The translations under genes were made by a program, and so were the position numbers. Below, one piece after another: positions 27,901 to 39,900 of a stretch of DNA of 64,000 bases. The DNA is taken from positions 28,853,422 through 28,917,421 of the forward strand of contig NC_135141.1 in the NCBI RefSeq assembly GCF_051014445.1, in the 5' to 3' direction. Source of the stretch: Colletes latitarsis (lineage: Eukaryota; Arthropoda; Insecta; Hymenoptera; Colletidae). The notes below the pieces were generated by a model. That model saw nothing but the letters and a program-made list of their open reading frames with translations, was not told the origin of the DNA and did no database searches. Each line of letters opens with the position of its first letter. Position 1 is the first letter of the stretch.

Positions 27901-30900
27901 AAGGAATTGATATTAACGGCAGCAGGGGGATGTAATATTGCTCCCTCGTGTCAGGTTCGGTGCAGGACCGGCTCGAAATGTGAATTTTATGTTAGTTGAC
28001 GGGATTACGTGCACCGTAAGACGAGAATTTCGACTGGGAACGGGCAAGTTTCTTCTTAGCCGCTCTAGGGATTCGACATATCTACGCAGAAATAAGTTTA
28101 GTTTAGAGTTTCCCTGCCGAAGCAATCTCTAGTTCCTAATGGCCACGCGCAGTTGAAATTGCAACCAGCGTTTCAATCTCCATAGTTTTGTTCTCCCCAT
28201 AGATTAGTCTTAAAATAACTCGACGGTGTAAATAGAAACGATGCTCAAAGCCGCGGGTCGGTCCCTGCGCGACAACGAGATTCAATAAACGTCGTGCTCC
28301 AAAGGTGGAACTTTGCCATGTACCGCGAAACCTATTAAGAACGAGGTCGTCGTTGCACGAAACTTTTCTTGAATTTCAATCTTTGACAACCACCTACGTC
28401 CAAACTTTACACTGCATCACAAAGACAAACATTCGACTGAATTTCCAGAGTGTGTGTCTAATTTATTTGTCACACAGCCAGCAATTTGAGCTCCTACGTT
28501 CCAAACGATGCTTCTGGTCTTCAGAATTCCGCGCAAAGTGAAATCGTTGAAAAGGTTTATCGCAAGTCAAGTTACATTAGTTAATTTTTATTGGGTTACA
28601 TAACGTAGGCCAGGTGCAGATAAATTGTTGCAATAATACGTATAAATGAATGGAATGGACTTACTACTTGTTGACACATAGTTCCAAGTGGTCAGCAATG
28701 GTCAACGCTGATCAGTAGTGGTTTGATGGTCACCAGTGGTCAGCAGCGCCCAGCAGTTCACTGTTGACCACCGATGACCATAAACTGACCATTGTCGACC
28801 ATCGAATAACCAATAGTACATCAAAACCACCACGAAATCGAAGATTAAAGCCTTCTTAGAAGGTTCCCCTTAAAATTTGATGCATGATCTTTTTGAAGGA
28901 ATGTATCTTATGTTATAATAGACGCACGGTACAGAAGTTGAACATGTATTTCGATCAAAACTAGGAAATAAAAGAATAACTGTTGATCAGACAGATCAGA
29001 GATCTAATTTAGGTTTATTCTAATACTATTAAGCATCTTTTTATAATTGTAAAAAGCACAAAGAATTTTACCAAAGCAATACTACTCCAAGAATGATAGT
29101 TGACAGAAACTGTGATTGTATATTTCAAGGTTTTGACCACGCTTTTGCGATTATTTCTCACTTCATGAAGGAAACAGAGGGTAGAAACGTAATTTCTTGC
29201 TGGTTTGTTGCTGCAGTAGTAAATCCACTACTAAATTGCACACGAAATTCGCGGTGGAGTCGCTACACGGACGAAATCACCTTCCTGGAAATTCAATGCG
29301 ATAGTAAGAGGTTCCAGAGCTTCGCAGGTTCTATAATGAATCAGTCTCCGTGGCCACTCACGAAAATCCCACTAAATTCGTTCGTGTAATATTCCAGTAC
29401 ACCGAAATGACAAATGTAAATAAATTTCGTTAATAAAGATAAGAGAGAACCAAGCCCGATAATAATTATGTCGTCGTGTATTTCAGAATTGCGTACTGCC
29501 ACGACGACCATAATCCGAACTTAGGACGAAACTTTGAAAAATATTGTGTTTCATATAAAGTGAACGGAACTTTAAGAGTTTCGGAGTAAGACATAATTCT
29601 TTCTTCAAAGTTAAATCCGCTGGTAAATTGCGTGCGAAATTCGCGATGGCGTCGCGATTTGAACAGAATCGCCTTCGTGGAGATTCAACGCGATTAGTAA
29701 GGAGGTTCCGGTGGGTCGTTCGTTCCATATTGAATCAACGGGGCCGCAACAGGTAGAAGGAGCACGGTATGGAAATTGTTCCCGGACATCGAGCATACCC
29801 TAACGTCTGCCCGTAGCTTTCGGCCCGGGTCGAAGTCTAACACGGCCAAGGCGGGCATTAATTCCGGAAATACGAACCAAACCGGAGGAAACGTGCGACT
29901 GTATCCTGCAGGAAACACGAAACACCCGGGCATATTTTATTAAGTTCGTCCGGGATTTGAAACGTACGCTTCCGTGGCGAATCCCGTGGTTTCCAGGGAA
30001 CGTGAATTATTGACGCCACGCTGTGGCACTGGTATTGCGAACGATCGTTGATCGAAAAAGAAACAAACGAAAATGCAACCAATATAAGATGCACAACCAA
30101 CGAAGAGAGTTGAAAGAATTTTCAAAAGAATTTCTCTTCGAATAAAAGTAACCTGTCTAACATAATGGTCAACCAAACACCTGCTTAACTATAAATCTAA
30201 ATTCGCAGCCATTAGCTCGGTGTCACACACGAAGAATAACTTTTCTATCGTGGGTGACACCGATTACCAGGTCTCACCGCGAGGAGGTTGCTGCGAGCGG
30301 AGACCCGAAGGGAGATAGATGGAATCCAAGTTCCATCGATCTCCCTTTTACATACTTAGAAACTAGATTAGTCGTGTCAAGTAATTATTTTGTTTAAAAG
30401 AGGGACGAAGCTAAATCGTGGGCGACGCGACGCGATACGACGCGATGCACCATGCAATAGTGCAAGGAACGAGAGACGCGAACCGAATAGCGAGGTCAAA
30501 AGGGTCAGTTCGTTGCCTCTTGGCGAGTCCGATCGAAGGGAAAGGGAATCGACGCACCCAACACGGGTTCCCCATTTCCCCCAAGCATCCTGTTGGGAGC
30601 CAAATGGACCCAACTCGGGATGTCTGACAGAGAGAGGGATCCTGAGTCGGGGCTACCGTAGACAGGAACAGTCCCTGATCCCCTCTGCGGCCGAAATACC
30701 CTTTCCCTTGGATCGTCTCACTAGAGGACGGCAACTGACCCTTCGGACCAGCTAATCGGCCGATCACTTGCTTTCTACATGGAAGCAGTGGTGATCGGAG
30801 GGGACGGGAGACGAGTGAAAGAGAAGCTACTTGTTACATAATTACTTGACAGGACACGCGGCTACACTAGGGGCTTAAGTCTAAATACCAAGTAATTATT

Positions 30901-33900
30901 TTGTTTAAAAAGGGATGAAGCTAAATTGTTGGAGACGCGACGCGACGCGATGCTGAACCGTGCAGCGGATCTTCGGATCGAATCGACGCTACCCTTGGTA
31001 GATTGATTTCTATTTCTAGAAATCGATCTATCATTGGCAGGCGACTAGATCTTTCGGACAAACTGGACGGCCGATCACATGTTTCGTTCGACGAAACAGT
31101 GGTGACCGAAGCAAGAAACGAGAGAACGAGTCGAGAGAAGCTACTTGTTAAATAATTACTTGGCAATATTGGGAGACGCACGCAATAGGGACTTAAAATT
31201 AACGTCGAAGCTCAAGTCTAGTCAAATTGAAGCTAAAATTCGGACGATAGAAGGAAACAAAGTTCCTTGACTTAGTTGTACCAAGCAATTATGTGGTTAA
31301 AAAGAGGGATGAAGCTAAATCGTGGGATACGCGACGCGACGCGACGCGATGCTGTACCGTGCATCGGATCCGAGGATCGAACCTACTGCCCTTGCTAACT
31401 CGATCTCAACAAGAAAACAGAGAACTGCAACTCCGAATCGAGGTCTCCATTTCTCCAACGCAACCCGCCGGGAGCCCGAAGGACCCGACTTAGGTTGTCT
31501 GACAAAGAGAGAGTACCTGAGACAGAGTCGACTTCCGCTGGAAGGTATGCGTTTCCGCAGAATACGGAAACTCCACACCTTCCAGCGAAGTGCCGTTTTC
31601 CCTCAATCAAGCTTACCAAGGGAAGGCGATTAGATCTTTCGGACCAGATACGCGGCCGATCACATGTTTCAATCGATGAAACAGCGGTGACCGAAGCTAG
31701 GAACGGGGGAACGAGCGAGAGAGAAGCTACTTATTGAATAATTGCTTGGTACGACGTGGAGATACGTATAATAAAGAAGGCTTCGACGTTAATTTTAAGA
31801 TTCGCGACGAAGCTTAAATCTAATGTACTTGGAATTAAATGTCCCTCGGCGGATGATTCCCTCGGCGGTTGTGGCGTGTTCCCTCGATGTCCTTGGAATC
31901 GATCTGTAATAGATCTGACCTGAAACAAAAACTAATACTTGTATTAGTATCATATTAAAGAAAATTTAATAAACCCTATCCAATCCATCTGTGATTCGAC
32001 AAGTGGAGAAATAATTTGTTCAGCTGATGTATCGAACAAGCTAAGAAATTCTGAAATATTCCTACACAAAACACAGTTATTCTATTCAGATTAATTCGAT
32101 GGGTAGACCTACCTAAAGAAATATACAAAATTTACACGTGATAAGGAAGTGAAGATATGAATTAAACAATGTCAATCACAGTCAAAACGAAACAATTTCG
32201 CAAATAAAGTCGAAATGAAAATTCAGATTAATTGATAGACGATGCTGATGAACTTAGCTGACCAGTAAAAATATTCTACGAAATAAGAAACACCTTACCA
32301 AGTCAGATTCAACTAATACCACAAGTAGTGAAATTGACAAAGTAATTTTGCAAACGAAATCGAGATAAAAATTCAGATTAATCGACAAAGACAGATACGA
32401 GTTCAGGAAAGAATTGGAAACAGAAACAGTAAACGATCGAAGGAAAGACCCCATAGAGAATCATTTTCTTTCCAAGTCATATGGTCAAGGTAACGCAACC
32501 AATTGTCAAAGTAATAGTAAAACCAGTCAATAGAATATCCCATTGTATGTCAGAAATGATGGAAACATCCACAGTAACGAAACGAAAACCGATAAATTCA
32601 ACAAACCCAATTTTTCATCACAAGATAGTCAAAAATGAACGAGTAAGTTTAAAATCAGAGAAATAAGAGAGAGAGAGAGGAGATTTAAACAAGACTCACT
32701 ACTGGTCAGCAACTGGTCACTATTAGTCATCGTATGCTCACCACCGGTCAACTGGTCAGCACTGGTCAGTAGTGGTCAGTCCTGGTCAGTAGTGGTCAGT
32801 CCTGGTCCCCCTGGTCCCCCTGGTCGCCACTGGTCAGCTTAGGATGATCCCAGGGTACCCACCGAGCCAGGAGTTCCGCCACCCTTGGACCCCCCCGCGA
32901 CAGTGAGACGTGTAAGACTCCACATGAGCCTTTAATGCGGTGACGGAGGAGTGGGGAGAGCACAGCGTGCGTCAGCCATCTTTACGCGTCCGATGGACAA
33001 ATTATTTCGCGAAAAATTATTATTTACGCATACTGATGGACCCTTTCATTATCCATATACCACATATTGTTAAGAATTGTTTAAACTATTGCGTTGGAAT
33101 GTTAAACAATGCTGAGTTTTATTTATAATTGCTTAATTCACACCATCGTTGAGTAGGTATGTACTCTGTATGGAGTTCACATGCAGCGATTGGTATTCTC
33201 GTAAAAAATGATTTTGATATTTGTCAAGATTTCGTATCGCACGAACCAATGATTAATAATAGCATTAGCATCGTGAAATCGCATTTTACGGGCAAAAAGA
33301 CAGATTTCTCTCGCATCGCGAACATCACTCAGGAGCCATCTTTCTAGTTTCTCGCGGTACGTGGACCTCTGCAAGGTCGGAGGCCATTCTAAAACAATTT
33401 ATTCTCCGCCACATGCAAACCTCCAACATCTGCGATCTCGATTATTCGCGAAATTCGATCCATTTTCGATTTTTATCCCATCGATCGGCTTTAATGGGCG
33501 AAGAACACAATTCTCGCGTCGTATATCGAAATAAAACTAGGAACCGTAGGAAAAAAGTAAAATAAAAGCGCCGAACAAAAACTTTTCACGCCGTTTCGAC
33601 CGGAAATTGTTTTGCACATTGAATAGGACCGCGTTCCCTTATTCTCGTTACAATCATTGTCTGCGTAGGCCATGCAACATTGACGTCAACAGTTAATTGT
33701 TCTTTTACCGCGCGTACCTAACAATTTTTTGCTTTCAAACGCCATCCGTGTCGCGAGACGGAACGCCCGTGACGCCCGGTAACAATTTATTTTTCAAATC
33801 GAGCAGAATTTTTAAAATTTCTTTCGATATTTTTACGATAAACGAAACAGCGGCTCTGACAATAAACGGGGAAGCGAATTTGATGAAAAATTCCATCGGC

Positions 33901-36900
33901 TTACAGCGACAAGTTTGCAAGCGAGCGACCGCATCGCGAAAATTAATTGTCCCGATAAACTCCGCCACTTCGTACATTAATAATTTTCGTTTAATTAAAA
34001 ACAATGAAAACGTCTTCTTATATCAGGCGATTTTTAACCGATATCAGCGACAACGAACGTTATGTTAAAGAAATAATTAACGAATCTATTGCAGTTCTAG
34101 TGATCCAAACAATTTTCGAAGCAATAGCTCGCCAAACGTCGTACTAATTCGGTTTCATACTACTGAAATTACTCGGGGTAACTGGTGGCGCGTTATTTCT
34201 TGTTTGTCTTGCTCTGCAAGCGACAAAACCAGCATCCAACTACTTAGAACTCTGAATTTGATATACGGATTTACATTGAACGAGATATCATCGTTTCTTG
34301 TGCTTTCATCAAGGCGCGAAATTTCCACGCGGAATAATTCACGAGCGACGTTTCTAATTGGCGACTGGAAATCGCGTCGTTGTTATAACTCGTGAAAATA
34401 AATCACTCCTTAATTTCATTATACGTAGAAGAGGATAGTTTTGCTCGTGTCTGGGAGAACGCTATTGCAATATTAAATCAATCGGAATCAAAATTAAAGG
34501 AGGTGAACTTTTCGTCAGAAACATATAAAAGAAAAGAAAGGAAATAGTACGTAATTATTTATTTGCAACCTGATACGTGTCGATGGCTGTGTTGGTATAG
34601 AAATTAAAAAATGAAATTCTATAAAATGTCACAGATTATATATTTTGAGTCGGTTATAAAATAAGTGAAAATTTTATTTTTAGAACTCGAATATACATCA
34701 AAGTCTCTTGCGTGAAATTTTTCATTGGAAACTATCAAGTTCAGGGAAACGAGAACTGGGAATGGCAAATGAAAATTGTACGAAGTAACGAAAAAAAAAA
34801 AAATCTCGATTTCGAGGACAGTCGTTTCAACCGTTGTTTCATGTATCGCAAATCAAATAAAACCTGTCCCGCGTATGGGGTTCAAAAAAAAAGATACTGT
34901 TTCATAAAAGAAAGCATATTTGCTCTCGACGACCGTGCGCATTTGTCGAATTTACTCGATCGACCGAAGTAATGGAAACTTTTCGTTTGATTTTACATGT
35001 ATGCACGTTCGAATAATTAATATTAAGCAATATTTACAACGAGAAATAATCGTGCTCGTTAACGCGTAATATTAATATATATTAATAGAATTCTGTATCG
35101 AATTTTACTGTTGATAATATAATTTATAAATAATGTAAAATATTACTACGGAAACACAATTATCCAGAGTATCGATGCACACATTAAGGAAAATTACTCG
35201 TTGCAGGGTGTTCGATAATTGAAACGAAACGATAAACTTTAAACAAAAAAAAAAAAGATGAATAATAAGGGTTGATTATTCGATCCAGTTAGTCTTGTTG
35301 AAAAATACTTTATTTAACCAACTGAATTTCTGTTACAGGGAACTGAGATGCATCAGAAACAACATACACACGAACTTAATGTTCACTTACATACTCGCAG
35401 ACATGATGTGGATCCTAAACAACGTGATGCAGGTATATTGATATTCAACGCGATATTTAATCTGTATAATTTTCTTTCCCGCTAGTTTTTCAATTTTTTT
35501 CTTTCCAAGGGTTTCTCTTTGTCGCGTTGTCAGTATTCTGCGACCTTCGCTGAATGTTATAGACTGCTGTAACTTCTAGAAAATGAAAAAGGCATGTAAC
35601 ATCATCGAGTACAGCGAACATTCCTCAACAGTTTCGAATTGTCAGAAAAAGATATTATAAAAATGGTGTTGAAAAAGGATTCCTCGTGCTTCGAAGGGGA
35701 TTTTTCACAATGGTAAACTCGTTTGCCATTAGTCGCCATGTCTCTGGTAACCGCACTAACGAGCCACTGGATAGGAAAAGTAATTACGCTCGTCGAGTTG
35801 CCGACGCGCCTCTGGCTTTTCGATAATTAAAAGGTCATTGTGAAACGGCGAAAATAGTTAGCCAAACGCACCCTGTAAAACTCAAATTGCACCGATACAT
35901 TTTCTCGTCGGATATTCTTCGATTGTTTACCGTTCGACGCTTGAAACACGCCAGTTAAAAAGCACGGTTCCCCCCACCAGCTGTTTAGCTCGTCGGGAAA
36001 CGTAATTCTAGCAGGCAGATTCATTTCACGGGGAAATTTATCGAGAGACGACGCAGTTAATCCTAAACTGACGAGGCAAAATACTTGTTGACATAACCGA
36101 CAAGGATTAATTACGCTGGATTAGTAACACGGTCGAAATGTACACTTTGTCTTTGATCTTACGAAAAGGTGTGACACGCGTACAAAATGGCCCCCAAAGC
36201 GCCATTTTTGCGTCACCGTTCGTCGCACGAGTCCCTTGGAAATCGAACTAACCGAAACTAACTTCACGAAATAGAAATTAAAGACAATTTATGTTATAAA
36301 AATTGTTTAAAAAATTGTGGATGAAATTGAAAAATTTACAGAAAGTGGGAGACACGTATATTTATTATATTGGGTAGCTTAGTATAGTAGTTGAATTCAT
36401 CTTAAAAACAATGGTTTTATTGTTTATTGGATTTTATTTTTCAATCAAATATATTTTCCATGTTGAAATAAAATTCACACGTTTACATAAATTGCACAAA
36501 TGAAAAATGATCGACTGTAGTCGTTGGTCACTCGTTCACCTCGTCCATCGAGCAAGTTTTAAACAAATAATTATTGTTCGCAGGTTTCCATGCAGCCGGA
36601 CATACCGACCTGCGTCATTTTTCTCTTTTTGTTCAACTACTTTCAGTTGACCAATTACTTCTGGATGTTCGTGGAAGGTAATTAACCTTGGCTCTTCAGT
36701 AATCTGCATTCATTTGCGTAAATTAGAGGCAGCTGATTAAAATGTAAAGAAGTTCACCCTGTCACGAATTAATAATAGCGAACGGTAACGAACAACAAAC
36801 AGCAGTAACGTTTCTCCAATTAGTGCAAAACTCTATTATCAGAAATAATAAATCTCTTCCTAGATGAATATTCTTTTTTTAACATAAATTGAAGCATTCC

Positions 36901-39900
36901 ATTACAAATCGATACTGGAGCTTCTACAGTATTAATTTTTCTTCGAGCATAACTATTATTTTCATTTCAGGCTTGTATTTGTTCCTGTTGGTCGTGAAAA
37001 CGTTCACCGGCGACAACATCAAACTGAGGCTGTGCCTAATTATAGGGTGGGGTAAGTTTTTTATTATATTTTCAATCTTGTAGAATGTTCTCGAGCCATT
37101 CTCGAAGTCCTGCCAAACCTAACTTCAACTTTCGTTCGCTGGTAATCTACGTTTGTAAATATTTTAACAGACTCTGCAGTTTGTAGAATTTGTCGTTCCA
37201 GGAATTGTACTGCGATGGATCGTTTAACGAGAGCGCAGAAAATGAGAGTTCGAAAGAATGGAAAACCCGGATTCTGCGAGTTCTATGTATTTTAATAATC
37301 GTGTTAATTTAACTTACTTCCTTTCATTTAATACTTTCGTTTAAATCCAAAGTGGGGATTAAAATGTCGTATATTGATATTACAAAGTGCCACACGCAAT
37401 TAATTGTAACGGTAGAATTTATTTTTCAATTAAACATTCGCATTTCACGGTTTCGTAACAATTTATATGTATATTATTGCATACTCTGTACCAGGCGTTT
37501 TTACTTTCAAGCGATGAGTTAACAGAAGCTTTATCGTACTAAATATGCAATACAACAGATTCTTTTTACCATTTTCTATATAAGTTTGATTCGAACATCT
37601 TAAATCAAAATTGAACAAAAGAACTGATTATTTAATTTATGTATGGTATTTTAATGTAACAAATAGACGATTTGTATTATGCATGAGAAACGTGTATTGG
37701 ACCTAAAGACATCATTATTCGTGGAGTCGTGGAAGGGTTACGCGGCAATAAATTCCAGTTGCACAAACAAGTCGTTTCTGAAATATCGTTAGCCATCGTC
37801 AAAAGCAATGGGGTACTCGAGGCGACCCTAACGCACTTGAACAACCCTTGTATACTGGCGTATTGTATCGATTTAATTTTAGGTATGCCGGTTCTCTTTA
37901 TCGCCATGTGGGGTATCGCGAAGTCGTTCGATCAGAGTGTCGTGACCCATCAAAACCAGGTAAGAAAACATCAAGGAGAATAATAAATATAAAACTAACA
38001 AAAATAATTGTTTAGTAATTAGACTTTATTTCGTACATAAATCAAACTTATAGCTCGGTAGAACAGTAACCTTTATTAATAAGAAAAAGAACCACACACC
38101 AAGAAAAACGGAAAGGCTTAATCTATTATAACACTTAATAACAGATGGCGCAAAATTAAAACTGATTATTCTGACAATAATACTCCCACGATTGCTAAGC
38201 TTCCTCTGGCGTTCAAAAACGTTGGAATTTTGTAGAATATTTTTAAAAATTAGACCTCAGCTTCACTGTCACACGTTTGTTACAACTGTCGTGGTGGTCA
38301 CCGGTGACCGGCGCTTCGAACTTACGAGACGTGTTGCAAAATTGTTTGCAATGTAATTCCTCCGTTAAAAATGTTGTCAAGTAACAGGTACACTATCGAA
38401 TTATCGAATGTTCCTACGGTTTCACGCTACAATTTGAGGGCATCTTCGAACGTAGAAAAATGGCGGGAACGCGTTAATAAAAATTCTGCTCGTCTCTGCC
38501 TGTCCCACGATCCCTGCGAACTTCTAATACGAACAGAGCCGCGAGGGACAGAAGGGAATGAGAAAACGCGGCGATCCATCGCAGGAAGCCCCTTTTCCAA
38601 AGTTCCCGCGCAAACTTTATACCCGTTGGCACGAGGGTCACAGAACGATTGGGACGAAATTGGCGGGACACACGGTCGTTGAAGCCCCCGATATCGTGCT
38701 GCTGGTTACGCGGGAACGTATCGAATAGGCGTCGTAAGAATTTCGGGACACGATTCGTATTAACGCACCAACCGAGTTCGTGACGCGAAAGGACAATGAA
38801 ACGATACGGAAACGCACTAGGTGGATCAGTCGATAAAGAAGCTCCCGTATTCTTCGGTCTCAATATTAAATACTTTTCGATTCTACGCCCATGGACGAAG
38901 TTTCATTGATATCGCGCGATTCCTTTGTTAACGGTGACCGTGTAAGAACACCGACACGCCTACGCAACACACACACTGTAACAGCTGCGATTCAGCCGCA
39001 TCGAATTCCTCGGAGCTTCGTTTTCCAAGAATTTTAATCACACGGAACTGTTCCGAATCCTTTTTCGCTCGTATCGGGTCAGAGTCTCTCGAGGATCGAA
39101 CTGGAAGCTACAGAAGTGGAACAATTTCGCGGGAAATAATTTTTTCCGTTCGATATAAGGGAGCTCGGGTCGACGTTGGGCACAACGGAAGTTTAGAAAG
39201 CGTTTCAAAATTTATACACAACCAGGAGGAACTAATATTCACAGATTTGGAAATCTAGATAGAATTTTATTCGCCGCAGGAATGCACGTGCAACGACCAG
39301 CTCGGAATCCTTCTTGTTCTTCCTTAACGAACGTGTCCGATTGCATCCGATCTTTCCCGATGGGTCTACCGACTACTACGCGAGACAGAATATGATATAT
39401 ATGCATCGTCCTTCCACGAGAAGAAAGCACAGCGTGTTTATATCCACTCTCTTGTCGCGATCCGCTGATTGGCTGTCACCGATCTTCGTCACCGTTTTCG
39501 ACCAATCCTGTGAGTCAGTGGACTGCAAAGCGGAGTGGGGATTGTAAACGCGCTGTGCCTTCTTCTCGTCGAACAATGATGCATAAAGAAACGTAACAGC
39601 TACCATCATAGTATTGATAACATGTACGACAGGCAGAGAAAAGGAGAAGAGAATTCTCCACGATGTTCGAGAGATTTGAATTCCCTTTCGACGATCGAAA
39701 ATAACGATAAGACGTCGTCTAAACGAGTCGCACCTGCGAAAGAAAGTCAATGTTTACGGAGGCACGACGTTAATAAGTGGCAACCGCCATTTTGCAGGAA
39801 GTCGGGCTAGGAAAGCATTGTCCATGGATGGTGTCGCATCCTTACGACTGGTTTTACCAGGGTCCCGCCATTTTGGTCCTATGCGTGAACGTGGTGTTCC

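Larger units (their letters stand above)
24903..35338 (+). other. 10.4-kb intron of the DH44 receptor
   Basis: Donor GTAAGA at 24903 and acceptor TCTGTTACAG before 35339. No exon of another gene was recognised inside. It contains the family 1 fragment, the Tc1 relic, minisatellites and the structured array. Remaining stretches (for example 32.9-35.3 kb) show nothing I can name. Confidence 0.7.

Noticed and set aside
32170..32410. Duplicated AAAATTCAGATTAAT-containing segment about 160 bp apart
   Set aside because: Short and low complexity; not enough to define an element.
37677..37983. Receptor frame extended upstream of 37883
   Set aside because: A TTTAATTTTAG acceptor at 37882 and the G|GT join to 37051 give the conserved GWG-MPV sequence; the upstream open frame is intron.
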